Shown one piece after another: positions 1 through 7,392 of a stretch of 23,451 nt of DNA. The stretch comes from CAYQEC01 sp964569015 (GTDB lineage: Bacteria; Actinomycetota; Acidimicrobiia; Spongiisociales; UBA5794), in contig CAZMSN010000033.1 of assembly GCA_964569015.1 (NCBI GenBank), positions 1-23,451 on the forward strand. Direction: 5' to 3'. Each line of letters begins with the position of its first letter. The first letter of the stretch is position 1. Position numbers and translations under genes: made by a program. A model generated the notes under the pieces. That model did not search any database, had not been told where the DNA came from, and saw only the letters and a program-made list of their open reading frames with translations.

Positions 1-557
1 CGGCCGCCGAAGAGCTGCTGCATCTCGTCAGCGAGAACCACCTCGGGCCTGCCGTCGCGCAGCCAGCGGCACAGCGCCCGGGCCTTGTCCGGGGTGACAC
101 CCTCGATCATCTCGTAGTTGACGAGCACCACCGGGGCACCGCCGCAGGCGCCGCTGCACTCGACGTGCTCGACGCTGAACAGTCCATCGGCGGAGGCCTC
201 GCCATCGGGGGTCCCGGTCTCGTCGACGATGGCCGCGAGCACCTCGTCGGCGCCCCGCAGGTAGCACGAGATGGAGGTGCACACCGAAATGAGGTAGCGC
301 CCTGGCTTCTCCCTCTTGAGCATCGTGTAGAAGCTGGCGACCCCATACACCTGGGCGGTGGTGAGTCCGGTCAGCCCGGCGACTTGGCGCATCCCCTCCT
401 CGGTGACGTGCCCGTTCTCCAACATGGAGAGGAAGAGCAGCGGCATCAGGGCTGAGCGTCGCTCGGGGTAGGCGTCGAGGACGGTGCGAGCCCGCTCCTG
501 ATTGGGCTCGCTCCACTCCGAGATCGAAGCGAGAGGATCGGGGCGCCGCGAGCTCAT
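1..557 (-). CDS. nuoE: NADH-quinone oxidoreductase subunit E (partial, C-terminus off the left edge)
   Basis: NuoE is the 24-kDa-type subunit of the complex I NADH-oxidising arm, working with NuoF and NuoG at the cytoplasmic face and carrying the [2Fe-2S] cluster N1a. I read the frame directly: ATG at 557 and open to base 1, giving 185 residues. The four cluster cysteines fall at about C93, C98, C134 and C138 (CTSISC and CSGAC), with the same x4, 35-residue and x3 spacing as E. coli NuoE. The start overlaps the nuoD stop as ATGA, so the two are probably translationally coupled. The protein already exceeds the E. coli length (about 166), so it has a longer C-terminal tail, as in other actinobacteria. 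nuoF should follow outside the window. Confidence 0.95.
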   Translation of the reverse strand, partial: MSSRRPDPLASISEWSEPNQERARTVLDAYPERRSALMPLLFLSMLENGHVTEEGMRQVAGLTGLTTAQVYGVASFYTMLKREKPGRYLISVCTSISCYLRGADEVLAAIVDETGTPDGEASADGLFSVEHVECSGACGGAPVVLVNYEMIEGVTPDKARALCRWLRDGRPEVVLADEMQQLFGG

Positions 558-1990
558 CGGTCCACGTCTCCGAGGACCGGGTCGATCGAGGCGAGGGTGG
601 CCACGCTGTCGGCAACCAACGAATCGGTCAACATCACCGGAAGCGCCTGCACATGATTGAACGAGGGCGCCCGGACGTGCAGGCGCCATGGCCGAGATCC
701 CCCGTCGGAGACGAGGTAGACACCCAGCTCACCGCGGGGTGATTCGACCGCCTGGTAGACCTCGCCCATCGGGACCTTGAAGCCGTCCGTGAACAGTTTG
801 AAGTGGTGGATCAGTGCCTCCATCGACTCGTCGATGCGCTTGCGCGGGGGCGGGGTGACCTTGCGGTCGTCGCTGCGATAGTCCCCGGCGGGCATGGTCT
901 CGAGTACCTGGCCGGCGATGTGCAGCGATTGCCTCATCTCCTCCAGGCGCACCAGGTAACGGTCAAAGACATCGCCGTGCTCGCCGATCGGCACGTTGAA
1001 CTCGTACCGGTCGATCCCGCAGTAGGGGAACACCTTGCGCAGGTCCCACCCGAGCCCGGCCGCCCGGGCGATTGGCCCGGTGACGCCGTAGGCCTTGCAC
1101 TCGGTGGGGGTGATCACGCCCACGCCGACGGTGCGATCCAGGAAGATCGGGTTCTCGGTGAGGAGCTCCTCGTACTCGGCGATCCCGGCTGGGATCGCCT
1201 TCAGCATGTGCTCGATGTCATCCTCCCACCCGTCCGGCAGGTCGGCGGCAACCCCTCCGGGACGGATGAAGTTGTGATTCATGCGCAGGCCGGTGACCTT
1301 CTCGAAGAACGCCAGGCACAGCTCACGCTCGCGCCAGCCGTACAGCATCATCGAGATCGCCCCGAGGTCCATGCCCTGGGTCGCCAGCCAAATGAGGTGA
1401 CTCGAGACTCGGTTCAGCTCGGTGAGAAGTACCCGAATTGCCTGACTCCGCGGCGGGATCTCGATACCGAGGAGCTGCTCGACGGCGAGTGAGTAGGCCA
1501 GCTCGACGTGGAACGACGACAGGTAATCCATGCGTGTGACGTTGGTGCCACCCTGGAGATAGGTCAGCGTCTCGGCGGTCTTCTCCATCCCGGTGTGGAG
1601 GTAGCCGATGATCGGCTTCACTCTGCGGATGGTCTCGCCCTCGAGCTCGAGGTGAAGCCGAAGCACGCCGTGGGTCGACGGATGCTGCGGCCCCATGTTG
1701 AGGATCTGGCGCTCCTCGACGTCGCTCTCGTCCTCGATGACATAGTCGTCGGTGACGATGGTGCCTTCTTGCACCGCCATGGCCTGCTCGGCGCCACCGA
1801 TGAGCATCTCCTGAGACCCCTCATCGGTGGCTTGTCGAACCCAGGCCGGCTCTTCGGTCCCGGAGACCCACACCTCGTGGATCTCGCGGCGACGATCGGC
1901 CGTGTTAGACCGCTGCGTCTCGTCGGCGGCAGGAGGTGCGACGGTCGGCGCTTCGAGGTTTCCGGTGACGACGTTCGGGGTGTCACTCAT
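554..1990 (-). CDS. nuoD: NADH-quinone oxidoreductase subunit D (49 kDa-type)
   Basis: NuoD forms part of the quinone-binding cavity of complex I, in the connecting arm on the cytoplasmic side. The 478-residue product carries GPQHPSTHG (about residues 100-108) with the quinone-site His, then GYLHTGMEK, the NRVSSHL helix, FIRPGG, and a C-terminal ending in DPVLGDVDR, which is typical of a complete NuoD. The start ATG overlaps the nuoC stop and the stop overlaps the nuoE start, both as ATGA. The odd part is a 95-residue, Glu/Ala/Pro/Thr-rich segment before the conserved ILNMGPQHP start, much longer than in most NuoD proteins. There is no Met-rich or obvious internal restart that would remove it, and it stays open in the expected operon frame, so I keep the long form. 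Confidence 0.97.
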   Translation of the reverse strand: MSDTPNVVTGNLEAPTVAPPAADETQRSNTADRRREIHEVWVSGTEEPAWVRQATDEGSQEMLIGGAEQAMAVQEGTIVTDDYVIEDESDVEERQILNMGPQHPSTHGVLRLHLELEGETIRRVKPIIGYLHTGMEKTAETLTYLQGGTNVTRMDYLSSFHVELAYSLAVEQLLGIEIPPRSQAIRVLLTELNRVSSHLIWLATQGMDLGAISMMLYGWRERELCLAFFEKVTGLRMNHNFIRPGGVAADLPDGWEDDIEHMLKAIPAGIAEYEELLTENPIFLDRTVGVGVITPTECKAYGVTGPIARAAGLGWDLRKVFPYCGIDRYEFNVPIGEHGDVFDRYLVRLEEMRQSLHIAGQVLETMPAGDYRSDDRKVTPPPRKRIDESMEALIHHFKLFTDGFKVPMGEVYQAVESPRGELGVYLVSDGGSRPWRLHVRAPSFNHVQALPVMLTDSLVADSVATLASIDPVLGDVDR

Positions 1991-2532
1991 GGCGCTCTGT
2001 GTGCTCCCTTGAACTGGACCGGCACCGACCCCACCGAGTAGTCCTTGCGCAGCGGGTGTCCCTCCCAGTCATCGGGAAGCAGGATGCGGGTCAGATCAGG
2101 ATGGCCGTCGAAGTCGATCCCGAAGAGGTCGAACGCCTCACGCTCGTAGAAGTTGGCCCCGGTGAAGACCCAGGTGAGGGTGGGGAGCGTGGGCCGGGCG
2201 CCGTCGACGCCGACACGAATCCGCAGGCGGCGACGAAGCTCCACCGAGACCAGGTTGATGACAACCTCGAAACGGGGTTCACGCCGCAGGTAGTCGACGG
2301 CGCAGAGGTCAACGAACGTGTCGAAGCCGGCATTGCGGGCGGCGGTCACAAGATCGAGGTAGTCCTCGGCGGGCACGAGAACGACGTCCTGCGCCGGACC
2401 GGCGAGCGGTTCGAACCGCTCGAAGGTCGCGCCTGGAAAGAGCAGCGCGAGATCGGAGAACACCGGGTCCTGGGAACCGGTGGATGCCGGAGCCGCGGCG
2501 CCGGCATCGGATGGCAGTTCGTTGTCGGTCAC
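1987..2532 (-). CDS. nuoC: NADH-quinone oxidoreductase subunit C (30 kDa-type)
   Basis: NuoC is a peripheral-arm subunit of complex I that packs against NuoD and NuoB. The 181-residue product ends with the family signature: YEREAFDLFGI, then GHPDLTRIL and DDWEGHPLRKDY (about residues 128-166). The first ~25 residues are an Ala/Asp/Ser-rich, poorly conserved leader. The gene overlaps nuoB at its start and nuoD at its end by 4 bases, as expected for an operon. NuoC and NuoD are separate here, unlike the E. coli NuoCD fusion. Nothing is missing. Confidence 0.96.
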   Translation of the reverse strand: MTDNELPSDAGAAAPASTGSQDPVFSDLALLFPGATFERFEPLAGPAQDVVLVPAEDYLDLVTAARNAGFDTFVDLCAVDYLRREPRFEVVINLVSVELRRRLRIRVGVDGARPTLPTLTWVFTGANFYEREAFDLFGIDFDGHPDLTRILLPDDWEGHPLRKDYSVGSVPVQFKGAHRAP

Positions 2533-3169
2533 GTCGCCCTCGCCTCGTGCCGGATCTCGCCGGTCATGATCTTGTCATGCAGCGTGAGGATGCCGTGCAT
2601 GAGAGATTGCGGCCCGGGCGGGCAACCCGGGACGTAGATGTCCACCGGCACTACCTGATCAACGCCCTGGACGATGGCGTAGTTGTTGAACATGCCGCCC
2701 GTCGAGGCGCAGGCCCCCATCGAGATCACCCACTTCGGCTCTGCCATCTGGTCGTAGACCTGACGCAGCACCGGAGCCATCTTCTGCGACACGCGCCCGG
2801 CAACGATCATCAGATCGGCTTGTCGCGGCGATGCCCGGAACACCTCCATGCCGAAGCGTCCCAGGTCGTTGTGCGCCGCCCCGGTGGCCATCATCTCGAT
2901 GGCGCAGCACGCGAGGCCAAAGGTCGCGCCCCACATCGAACGAGTNNNNNNNNNNNNNNNNNNNNNNNNNNNNNNNNNNNNNNNNNNNNNNNNNNNNNNN
3001 NNNNNNNNNNNNNNNNNNNNNNNNNNNNNNNNNNNNNNNNNNNNNTCATCTCGATGGCGCAGCACGCGAGGCCAAAGGTCGCGCCCCACATCGAACGAGT
3101 GCGGGCCCAATTGATGCCCTTGTCGAGGGTGGTGAACAGGAACCCCGATGGCTCGGCGGCGCCGGCCAT
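2529..3169 (-). CDS. nuoB: NADH-quinone oxidoreductase subunit B (interrupted by an assembly gap)
   Basis: NuoB holds the terminal [4Fe-4S] cluster N2, which passes electrons to quinone. As written the gene is split by 100 N, but the 55 bases before and after the N run are identical. Collapsing them (removing 155 bases) restores one frame of 161 residues with no stop. In the restored protein the N2 ligands are C36-C37, C102 and C131, with the same spacings as E. coli NuoB (65 and 29 residues), so the gene is intact. I prefer ATG at 3169, because AGGAGG lies 7 bases upstream in the end of nuoA; GTG at 3172 would give a GTGA overlap but only 4 bases to that site. It overlaps nuoA upstream and nuoC downstream. 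Confidence 0.95.
2946..3045. other. 100-base N run, probably an artificial scaffold gap
   Basis: Exactly 100 N. Bases 2891-2945 and 3046-3100 are the same 55 bases. This is what a scaffolder produces when it joins two contigs that really overlap by 55 bases (a de Bruijn k-mer length) without merging them. Removing the N run and one copy restores an uninterrupted nuoB. Confidence 0.9.
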
Positions 3170-3597
3170 CACGCGACCTCCTCGCTCAGCGGCGCACTCT
3201 CGGGAGCAACGGCCCGCCGGTAGCGATCGCGCCGGGCGATGTTCCAGTCGAGCGCACCCCGCTTCCAGGCGTAGAAGAGCGTTTCAGCCAGCAGCGCCAT
3301 GAAGATCGCGATCGCGCCGATGCCGGCCCAGCCGAAATCCGCGAAGCGGACCGCCCAGGCGAAGAGGAAGACCAGCTCGACGTCGAAGATCACGAACAGC
3401 ATCGCCACCAGATAGAACTTCACCGGAAAGCGCTCGACCGGCTCCTGGAGCGGGACGATGCCGCACTCGTAGGGGGCGAGCTTCTCCGGAGTCGGATTCT
3501 GAGGTGCGATCCGCCGCGAGAGCGTCAATGCCACCACCGAGAACCCCACGCCGACGATGAACAGCAGGGCGACCGGTAGATAGGCAGAAAGCGTCAT
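3169..3597 (-). CDS. nuoA: NADH-quinone oxidoreductase subunit A
   Basis: NuoA is a small membrane subunit of complex I next to the quinone channel. The 142-residue product has three hydrophobic segments (about 5-27, 61-81 and 90-110). It also has the conserved APYECG loop (C45) between segments 1 and 2 and the acidic FDVE motif (D72, E74) in segment 2. GGAAGGAG lies about 11 bases before the ATG. It is the first gene of the nuo operon; the stop overlaps the nuoB start by one base. A promoter candidate lies just upstream. Confidence 0.96.
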   Translation of the reverse strand: MTLSAYLPVALLFIVGVGFSVVALTLSRRIAPQNPTPEKLAPYECGIVPLQEPVERFPVKFYLVAMLFVIFDVELVFLFAWAVRFADFGWAGIGAIAIFMALLAETLFYAWKRGALDWNIARRDRYRRAVAPESAPLSEEVA

Positions 3598-3624
3598 CTC
3601 GTGGGGGACTCCTTCCGGTGGCGA

Positions 3625-3652
3625 AGACTAGGAATTGCGGCCTCAGTGACAA
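3625..3652 (-). promoter_or_regulatory. Candidate housekeeping promoter of the nuo operon
   Basis: On the minus strand TTGTCA (3652-3647) and TAGTCT (3630-3625) are separated by 16 bases, a fair match to an actinobacterial sigma-A promoter. Transcription would start near 3618, leaving about 20 bases of leader that include the nuoA ribosome site. I found no Rex-type TTGTGA/TCACAA operator in the 155 bases between nuoA and the upstream reductase gene. That gap also holds two direct copies of the 12-mer GAAGGCCCGGCC (3673-3684 and 3722-3733), meaning unknown. Confidence 0.45.
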
Positions 3653-3752
3653 AACGCATGCAATGTGTGCCGGAAGGCCCGGCCCTGGCCCCTTGGAGCC
3701 TAGCGACACGGTCCCTCAGGTGAAGGCCCGGCCGGAGTCGACAGGACACGTC

Positions 3753-5018
3753 TCAGCGCCCGATGAGTGGGTCCGGGCCGAGCCCGACGACCCTCTCGAT
3801 GACGTGGTAGACCCGCTCCGAGATCCCATACTCCTCGGGTTCCAGCAGGTTGGCCATCACCTTGAACGCCCATTCCATGAGGGGCCTGGAGTGGATCCCG
3901 ACGCGGGTGAGCGCCCGCATGATGGGCGGGTTGCCGATGGCCATGACCAGCAGCCGGGCAACTCGGTAGTAGTCGGAGTACTCGGCATCCACAGCCCTCG
4001 AGTAGCCGGCCAGCAACCCGGAATCCCCGGTGGCGAGCGCCTCGGTGAGATATCCGGCGGCGAGCCGTCCCGTCTCGTAGGCGTAGTCGATGCCCTCACC
4101 GTTGAAGGGATTGATGGCACCGGCGGCGTCGCCAACGGCGACCCAGTTGGAGCCGAACCGGGGCCCCACCGACATCGCCATCGGCAGCCTGCCACCCGCT
4201 GGAGCGCACGTCTGCGACTCGGCGGTGACCTCCCAGTGGTCGGGGAGCGCGTCGAGATGCGCCTCCATCACCCTCGAGGTGCCGATCTCCTTCCACCCCC
4301 GGAAGGTCGAGACGACGCCGATACCGACATTGATCTCGCCGTTCCCGAGCGGGAACACCCAGCCATAGCCGGGTAGCGATCGGCCCTCCCTGTCCCGCAG
4401 GTCGAGACGGCTCTCGAGGAAGGCGTCCCGCGAGTTGCGACTTGAGTAGTAGCCGCGCAGCGCCAGGCCGAACGGGTAATCCTTGCGGCGCCGGACACCG
4501 AGCTCGCGGCCGAAGCGGGAAAGCGAGCCGTCGGCCACGGCGACGAGGCGGGGAAGCACGACCTCGACATCGGCTGCGGCTGAGCTGCTCGTCGCTCGTA
4601 GCTCCACCGACTCCAGACGGCCATCTCGCACGACCGGTACCGCCTCGGTGTGCTCTCGGATCACTGCCCCCTGTCTCTCCGCGAGCCGAACGACCCGTGC
4701 GTCGAGGTCGGAGCGCCGCATCACGGCTCCCCAATCGGGATAGACCGTGTGGCTCGGCCAGGGCATCTCGATCCGGAGGTCGCCGACGTAGGCGCGGAGG
4801 CCTGTGACCCGGTGCAGCCCCGGCAGGGCGAGGTCGAATCCCATGTCGGCCAATTGCTTGATCGCCCGCGGGGTGAGGCCGTCGCCGCACGCCTTCTCCC
4901 GTGGGTAGCCGTGCTTCTCTACCACGAGCACCGAAGCCCCGGCCCGCGCCAGCCAGTATGCCGCGGCGGCACCGGCTGGGCCGCCGCCGACCACGAGGAC
5001 GTCGGGGGATGCACTCAC
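3753..5018 (-). CDS. menJ: Geranylgeranyl-reductase-family flavoprotein, probable menaquinone reductase (MenJ-like)
   Basis: This family saturates isoprenoid chains. In mycobacteria MenJ reduces one double bond of the menaquinone side chain; other members act on archaeal lipids or chlorophyll. The product (421 residues from GTG 5018) opens with the FAD-binding GGGPAG motif (about residues 11-16). VVEK supplies the ribose-binding Glu, CGDGLTPRA (C44 region) follows, and later comes GDAAGAINPFNGEGIDYA, the second FAD motif. Its position just upstream of nuoA, on the same strand, fits a quinone-pool role. I chose GTG 5018 over GTG 5039 because it puts the Rossmann strand near the N-terminus and lies 7 bases after a -10 element, as in a leaderless mRNA. 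The exact isoprenoid substrate is inferred from context. Confidence 0.82.
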   Translation of the reverse strand: MSASPDVLVVGGGPAGAAAAYWLARAGASVLVVEKHGYPREKACGDGLTPRAIKQLADMGFDLALPGLHRVTGLRAYVGDLRIEMPWPSHTVYPDWGAVMRRSDLDARVVRLAERQGAVIREHTEAVPVVRDGRLESVELRATSSSAAADVEVVLPRLVAVADGSLSRFGRELGVRRRKDYPFGLALRGYYSSRNSRDAFLESRLDLRDREGRSLPGYGWVFPLGNGEINVGIGVVSTFRGWKEIGTSRVMEAHLDALPDHWEVTAESQTCAPAGGRLPMAMSVGPRFGSNWVAVGDAAGAINPFNGEGIDYAYETGRLAAGYLTEALATGDSGLLAGYSRAVDAEYSDYYRVARLLVMAIGNPPIMRALTRVGIHSRPLMEWAFKVMANLLEPEEYGISERVYHVIERVVGLGPDPLIGR

Positions 5019-5025
5019 CGCACAG

Positions 5026-5031
5026 AGGCTA
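5026..5031 (-). promoter_or_regulatory. -10 element (TAGCCT) for the MenJ-like gene, apparently leaderless
   Basis: Minus-strand TAGCCT is followed by 7 bases and then the GTG at 5018, with no Shine-Dalgarno sequence between. That geometry places the transcription start at the start codon. No good -35 is visible. Similar TA-N-CCT elements precede rex and the M23 peptidase gene. Confidence 0.35.
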
Positions 5032-5157
5032 CCGACCACGCGAGGGTCCGGTCCCGATGCGGCTGCGGCGCCCCGATGTCGGCGGCCGCCTCCGAGGTTG
5101 GCGTCACCTCACCCTTCCTCCCCAGGGAATCTTCCTCGTCCTCGGGGCTCGGTCGCC

Positions 5158-5163
5158 TACAAT
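5158..5163 (+). promoter_or_regulatory. -10 element (TACAAT) for the duplicated Ala/Pro-rich gene
   Basis: TACAAT is one mismatch from the consensus TATAAT and stands out in this GC-rich divergent region. The start of transcription would be near 5170, ahead of the 5201 small ORF and the 5295 gene. No convincing -35 is present (CTCGTC at the expected position). Confidence 0.4.
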
Positions 5164-5200
5164 GCCCTCCGCTCGAGCGGCCCGCCAGGCGAGGACGACA

Positions 5201-5302
5201 GTGCAGATCGAAGACCACCAGCGACGCCTGAGACACGGCCCGGCCGACCTCGCGGCCGTCGCCGTCCTCGGCACTGTGATCGAGGGAGGCGACGTTGCCT
5301 GA
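5201..5302 (+). CDS. Possible 33-residue leader ORF
   Basis: A GTG with a weak GAGGA site 5 bases upstream opens a 33-residue frame that begins VQIEDHQRRLRH and ends GTVIEGGDVA. Its stop overlaps the first codons of the next gene, so the two would be translationally coupled, and it follows the TACAAT element. Codon choice is GC-rich at third positions, like real genes here. I recognise no family. It may be a small protein, a coupling leader, or chance. Confidence 0.35.
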   Translation: MQIEDHQRRLRHGPADLAAVAVLGTVIEGGDVA

Positions 5303-5948
5303 AGTACCGGACCACATCCTGCGCCGCTCCGCCGAGGCCCGCGCCAAGGCCGAGGGACGCGACCTCGAAGACGTCCTCGCCGAGCTCAAAGCCGAGGCGA
5401 CCTCCGCCGCGGCTGCCCCTCCCGTACCGGAAACACCGACCGCTGTCTCCCCTGCGGCCGAGGCTCCGGTGCCCGCCGCCGCCCGTGACCTCGAAGCCGA
5501 ATCCGCCCGATATGGCGTCCCCGTGCACCTGCTCGAACGCGCCATGAACGCCCGACGGGAAGCCAGCGGCACCCCGTCACCGGCGCCTGCCGAAGCACCG
5601 GTGGCTCCCCCCGTTGCCACCCTCACCGCGACCGAGTCCGTCGCACCCGCCCCGACCGTCCCGGAGCACATCCTGCGCCGCTCCGCCGAGTTCCGCGCCC
5701 TCGCCGAGGGACGCGACGTCGAAGACGTCCTCGCCGAGCTGAGAGCCGAGGCGACCTCCGTCACGGTTCCCACCCCCGCCCCGGAAATGCCGGCCCCGGC
5801 ACCCGCACCCGCCCCACCGGCGACCGAGGCCCCCGCGCCCCCCGCCACCCGCCATCTCGAAGCCGAATCCGCCCGATACGGCGTCCCTGTACACCTGCTC
5901 GAACGCGCCATGAACGCCCGACGGAGAGCCGACGCGATCCAGCAGTAG
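5295..5948 (+). CDS. Unknown Ala/Pro-rich protein built from two copies of one unit
   Basis: The 217-residue product is an internal duplication. Each unit has a charged helical block, VP(D/E)HILRRSAE.R.LAEGRD.EDVLAEL (residues 4-37 and 122-155), then a variable Ala/Pro/Thr linker. It ends with a second block, LEAESARYGVPVHLLERAMNARR (residues 66-88 and 188-210). There is no signal peptide or membrane segment; it should be soluble with helical ends and disordered linkers. TTG at 5295 is chosen because GGGAGG sits 5 bases before it. It is transcribed divergently from the MenJ-like gene and converges with the NTPase gene at 6014. I do not recognise the family. The repeated short helical blocks could bind two copies of a partner. 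Confidence 0.7.
   Translation: MPEVPDHILRRSAEARAKAEGRDLEDVLAELKAEATSAAAAPPVPETPTAVSPAAEAPVPAAARDLEAESARYGVPVHLLERAMNARREASGTPSPAPAEAPVAPPVATLTATESVAPAPTVPEHILRRSAEFRALAEGRDVEDVLAELRAEATSVTVPTPAPEMPAPAPAPAPPATEAPAPPATRHLEAESARYGVPVHLLERAMNARRRADAIQQ
5304..5924 (+). repeat. Intragenic duplication (units 5304-5558 and 5658-5924)
   Basis: The two units encode near-identical helical blocks separated by diverged linkers. The blocks are also highly similar at the DNA level, for example CACATCCTGCGCCGCTCCGC appears in both, and the gaatccgcccgatatggcgt stretch differs by one base. That points to a fairly recent or homogenised duplication. Confidence 0.8.
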
Positions 5949-5971
5949 AGGCAAGCGGTCTGGCCGACGGC

Positions 5972-5983
5972 GATGGCGCCATC
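5972..5983. terminator. Weak hairpin between convergent genes
   Basis: GATGGCGCCATC is a perfect 12-base palindrome, extended by CGGC upstream and CGCCG downstream with one bulge. It lies in the 65 bases between two genes that end toward each other, so a shared terminator is plausible. There is no T-tract on either strand, so the call is weak. Confidence 0.25.
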
Positions 5984-6013
5984 CCGCCGCAGAAGGCTGG
6001 CCATTTCCCCCGA

Positions 6014-7327
6014 TCACCCGAGGAACGGTCCGAGGACCTCGTCCAGTGTCGGGCCGGAAACCTCCTCGAGCTCGTAGAACACCCTCGTACGGGGAATGTC
6101 TCCGAGATCGACGATGCGCCCGAGATCGATCGGTGTTCCGATCACGATCGCCTCGGGACCGGCCGCTTCGATCGTCTGCGCCAGCTCGACCAGTTGCCCG
6201 TCGCTGTACCCCATCGCCGGGAGCACCGGCCCGATGTGAGGATGGTCGGAGAAGACCGCCGCCAGCGACCCCACTGCATACGGCCGGGGGTCGATCAGCT
6301 CGGCGGCTCCGTGGCTGCGTGCGGCTACCGCCCCGGCCCCAAACGGCATCCCGCCGTGCGTTATGGTCGGGCCGTCCTCGATGACGAGAACTCGCTTGCC
6401 GGCGATGAGCTCCGGTCGCTCCACCACGACGGGCGATGCCGCCTCGATCACCACCGCGTGGGGAGCCGCCGCCGCGACGTTCCGCCGCACCACCTCGATC
6501 CCCTCCGCCGGGGCAGTGTCGACCTTGTTGATGATCACGACGTCGGCGCGACGCAGATTGGCCTCCCCCGGCCAGTAGCTCACCTCGTGCCCGGCCCGGA
6601 ACGGGTCGACCACGCACACCGCGAGGTCGGCGCGGTAGAACGGCAAGTCGTTGTTGCCCCCGTCCCACAAGATCACGTCCGCCTCCTGCTCGGCCGAGCG
6701 GAGGATGGCCTCGTAGTCGACGCCTGCGTAGACGACGGCGCCTTCTCGGATGTAGGGCTCGTATTCCTCCCTCTCCTCCAGCGTCATGTCCGCCGCGTCG
6801 AGATCGTCGAAGGTGACGAAGCGCTGGAGCCGCTGGCGCAATAGATCGCCATAGGGCATGGGATGGCGGATGACGGCAACCCGCTTGCCGGCCCCGGCCA
6901 AGATCCGGCGAATCCTCCGGCTGGTCTGGCTCTTTCCACTCCCCGTCCGGGTGGCAGTCACCGCTACCACCGGTTTGGTCGACGCGATGAGGGCCGCGTC
7001 TCCCGCCAGCGAGAAGGAGGCTCCACCAGCGACGGCGCGAGCGGCGAGGTGCATCACGTGTTCGTGCGAGACGTCCGAGTAGGAGAACAGCACGAGATCC
7101 ACGCCCAGGTCATCGATGAGTGTCTCGAGCCGGTCCTCCGGGTGAATCGGGATACCGTCGGGGTAACCGGGCCCCGCCAACTCCGGCGGGTAGCGGCGAT
7201 CGTCGATGTCGGGAATCTGGGTGGCGGTGAAGCCGACGACCTCGAAATCCGGATCGGCACGAAAGAGCGTGTTGAAGTTGTGGAAGTCACGCCCGGCTGC
7301 GCCGAGGATCAGCACGCGCATTGGCAT
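6014..7327 (-). CDS. Cyclic 2,3-diphosphoglycerate synthetase-like P-loop NTPase (COG2403-type)
   Basis: The 437-residue product matches the family of the archaeal cyclic 2,3-diphosphoglycerate synthetase, which uses ATP to cyclise 2,3-DPG in thermophilic methanogens. Bacterial members are usually called predicted GTPases with unknown substrate. Visible parts are an N-terminal Rossmann-like strand (VLILGAAGRDFHNFN), a P-loop TRTGSGKS (residues 126-133), a Walker-B-like VILWDGGNND (218-227) and INKVD (266-270), which resembles the GTPase NKxD motif. ATG 7327 is preceded by AGGAG at 8 bases. It lies 65 bases downstream of rex on the same strand and may be co-transcribed with it. The family call is firm; the reaction in this organism is not known. 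Confidence 0.8.
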   Translation of the reverse strand: MPMRVLILGAAGRDFHNFNTLFRADPDFEVVGFTATQIPDIDDRRYPPELAGPGYPDGIPIHPEDRLETLIDDLGVDLVLFSYSDVSHEHVMHLAARAVAGGASFSLAGDAALIASTKPVVAVTATRTGSGKSQTSRRIRRILAGAGKRVAVIRHPMPYGDLLRQRLQRFVTFDDLDAADMTLEEREEYEPYIREGAVVYAGVDYEAILRSAEQEADVILWDGGNNDLPFYRADLAVCVVDPFRAGHEVSYWPGEANLRRADVVIINKVDTAPAEGIEVVRRNVAAAAPHAVVIEAASPVVVERPELIAGKRVLVIEDGPTITHGGMPFGAGAVAARSHGAAELIDPRPYAVGSLAAVFSDHPHIGPVLPAMGYSDGQLVELAQTIEAAGPEAIVIGTPIDLGRIVDLGDIPRTRVFYELEEVSGPTLDEVLGPFLG

Positions 7328-7392
7328 CGATCAGGCTCCTGTCTGCCGGCACCCGGACCCTACCGCGCCCTGAGGCGAAAGGTCGCGGCAGA

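Noticed and set aside
28..615. 195-residue minus-strand ORF at the left edge
   Set aside because: Arg/Gly/Ala-rich shadow in another frame of nuoE, whose own frame shows the correct cysteine motif.
2401..2420. tRNA-like TTCGAA in GGTTCGAACC
   Set aside because: It lies in nuoC and no cloverleaf surrounds it.
3046..3172. A second nuoB start or duplicated nuoB
   Set aside because: The second copy is only the 55-base overlap across an artificial gap.
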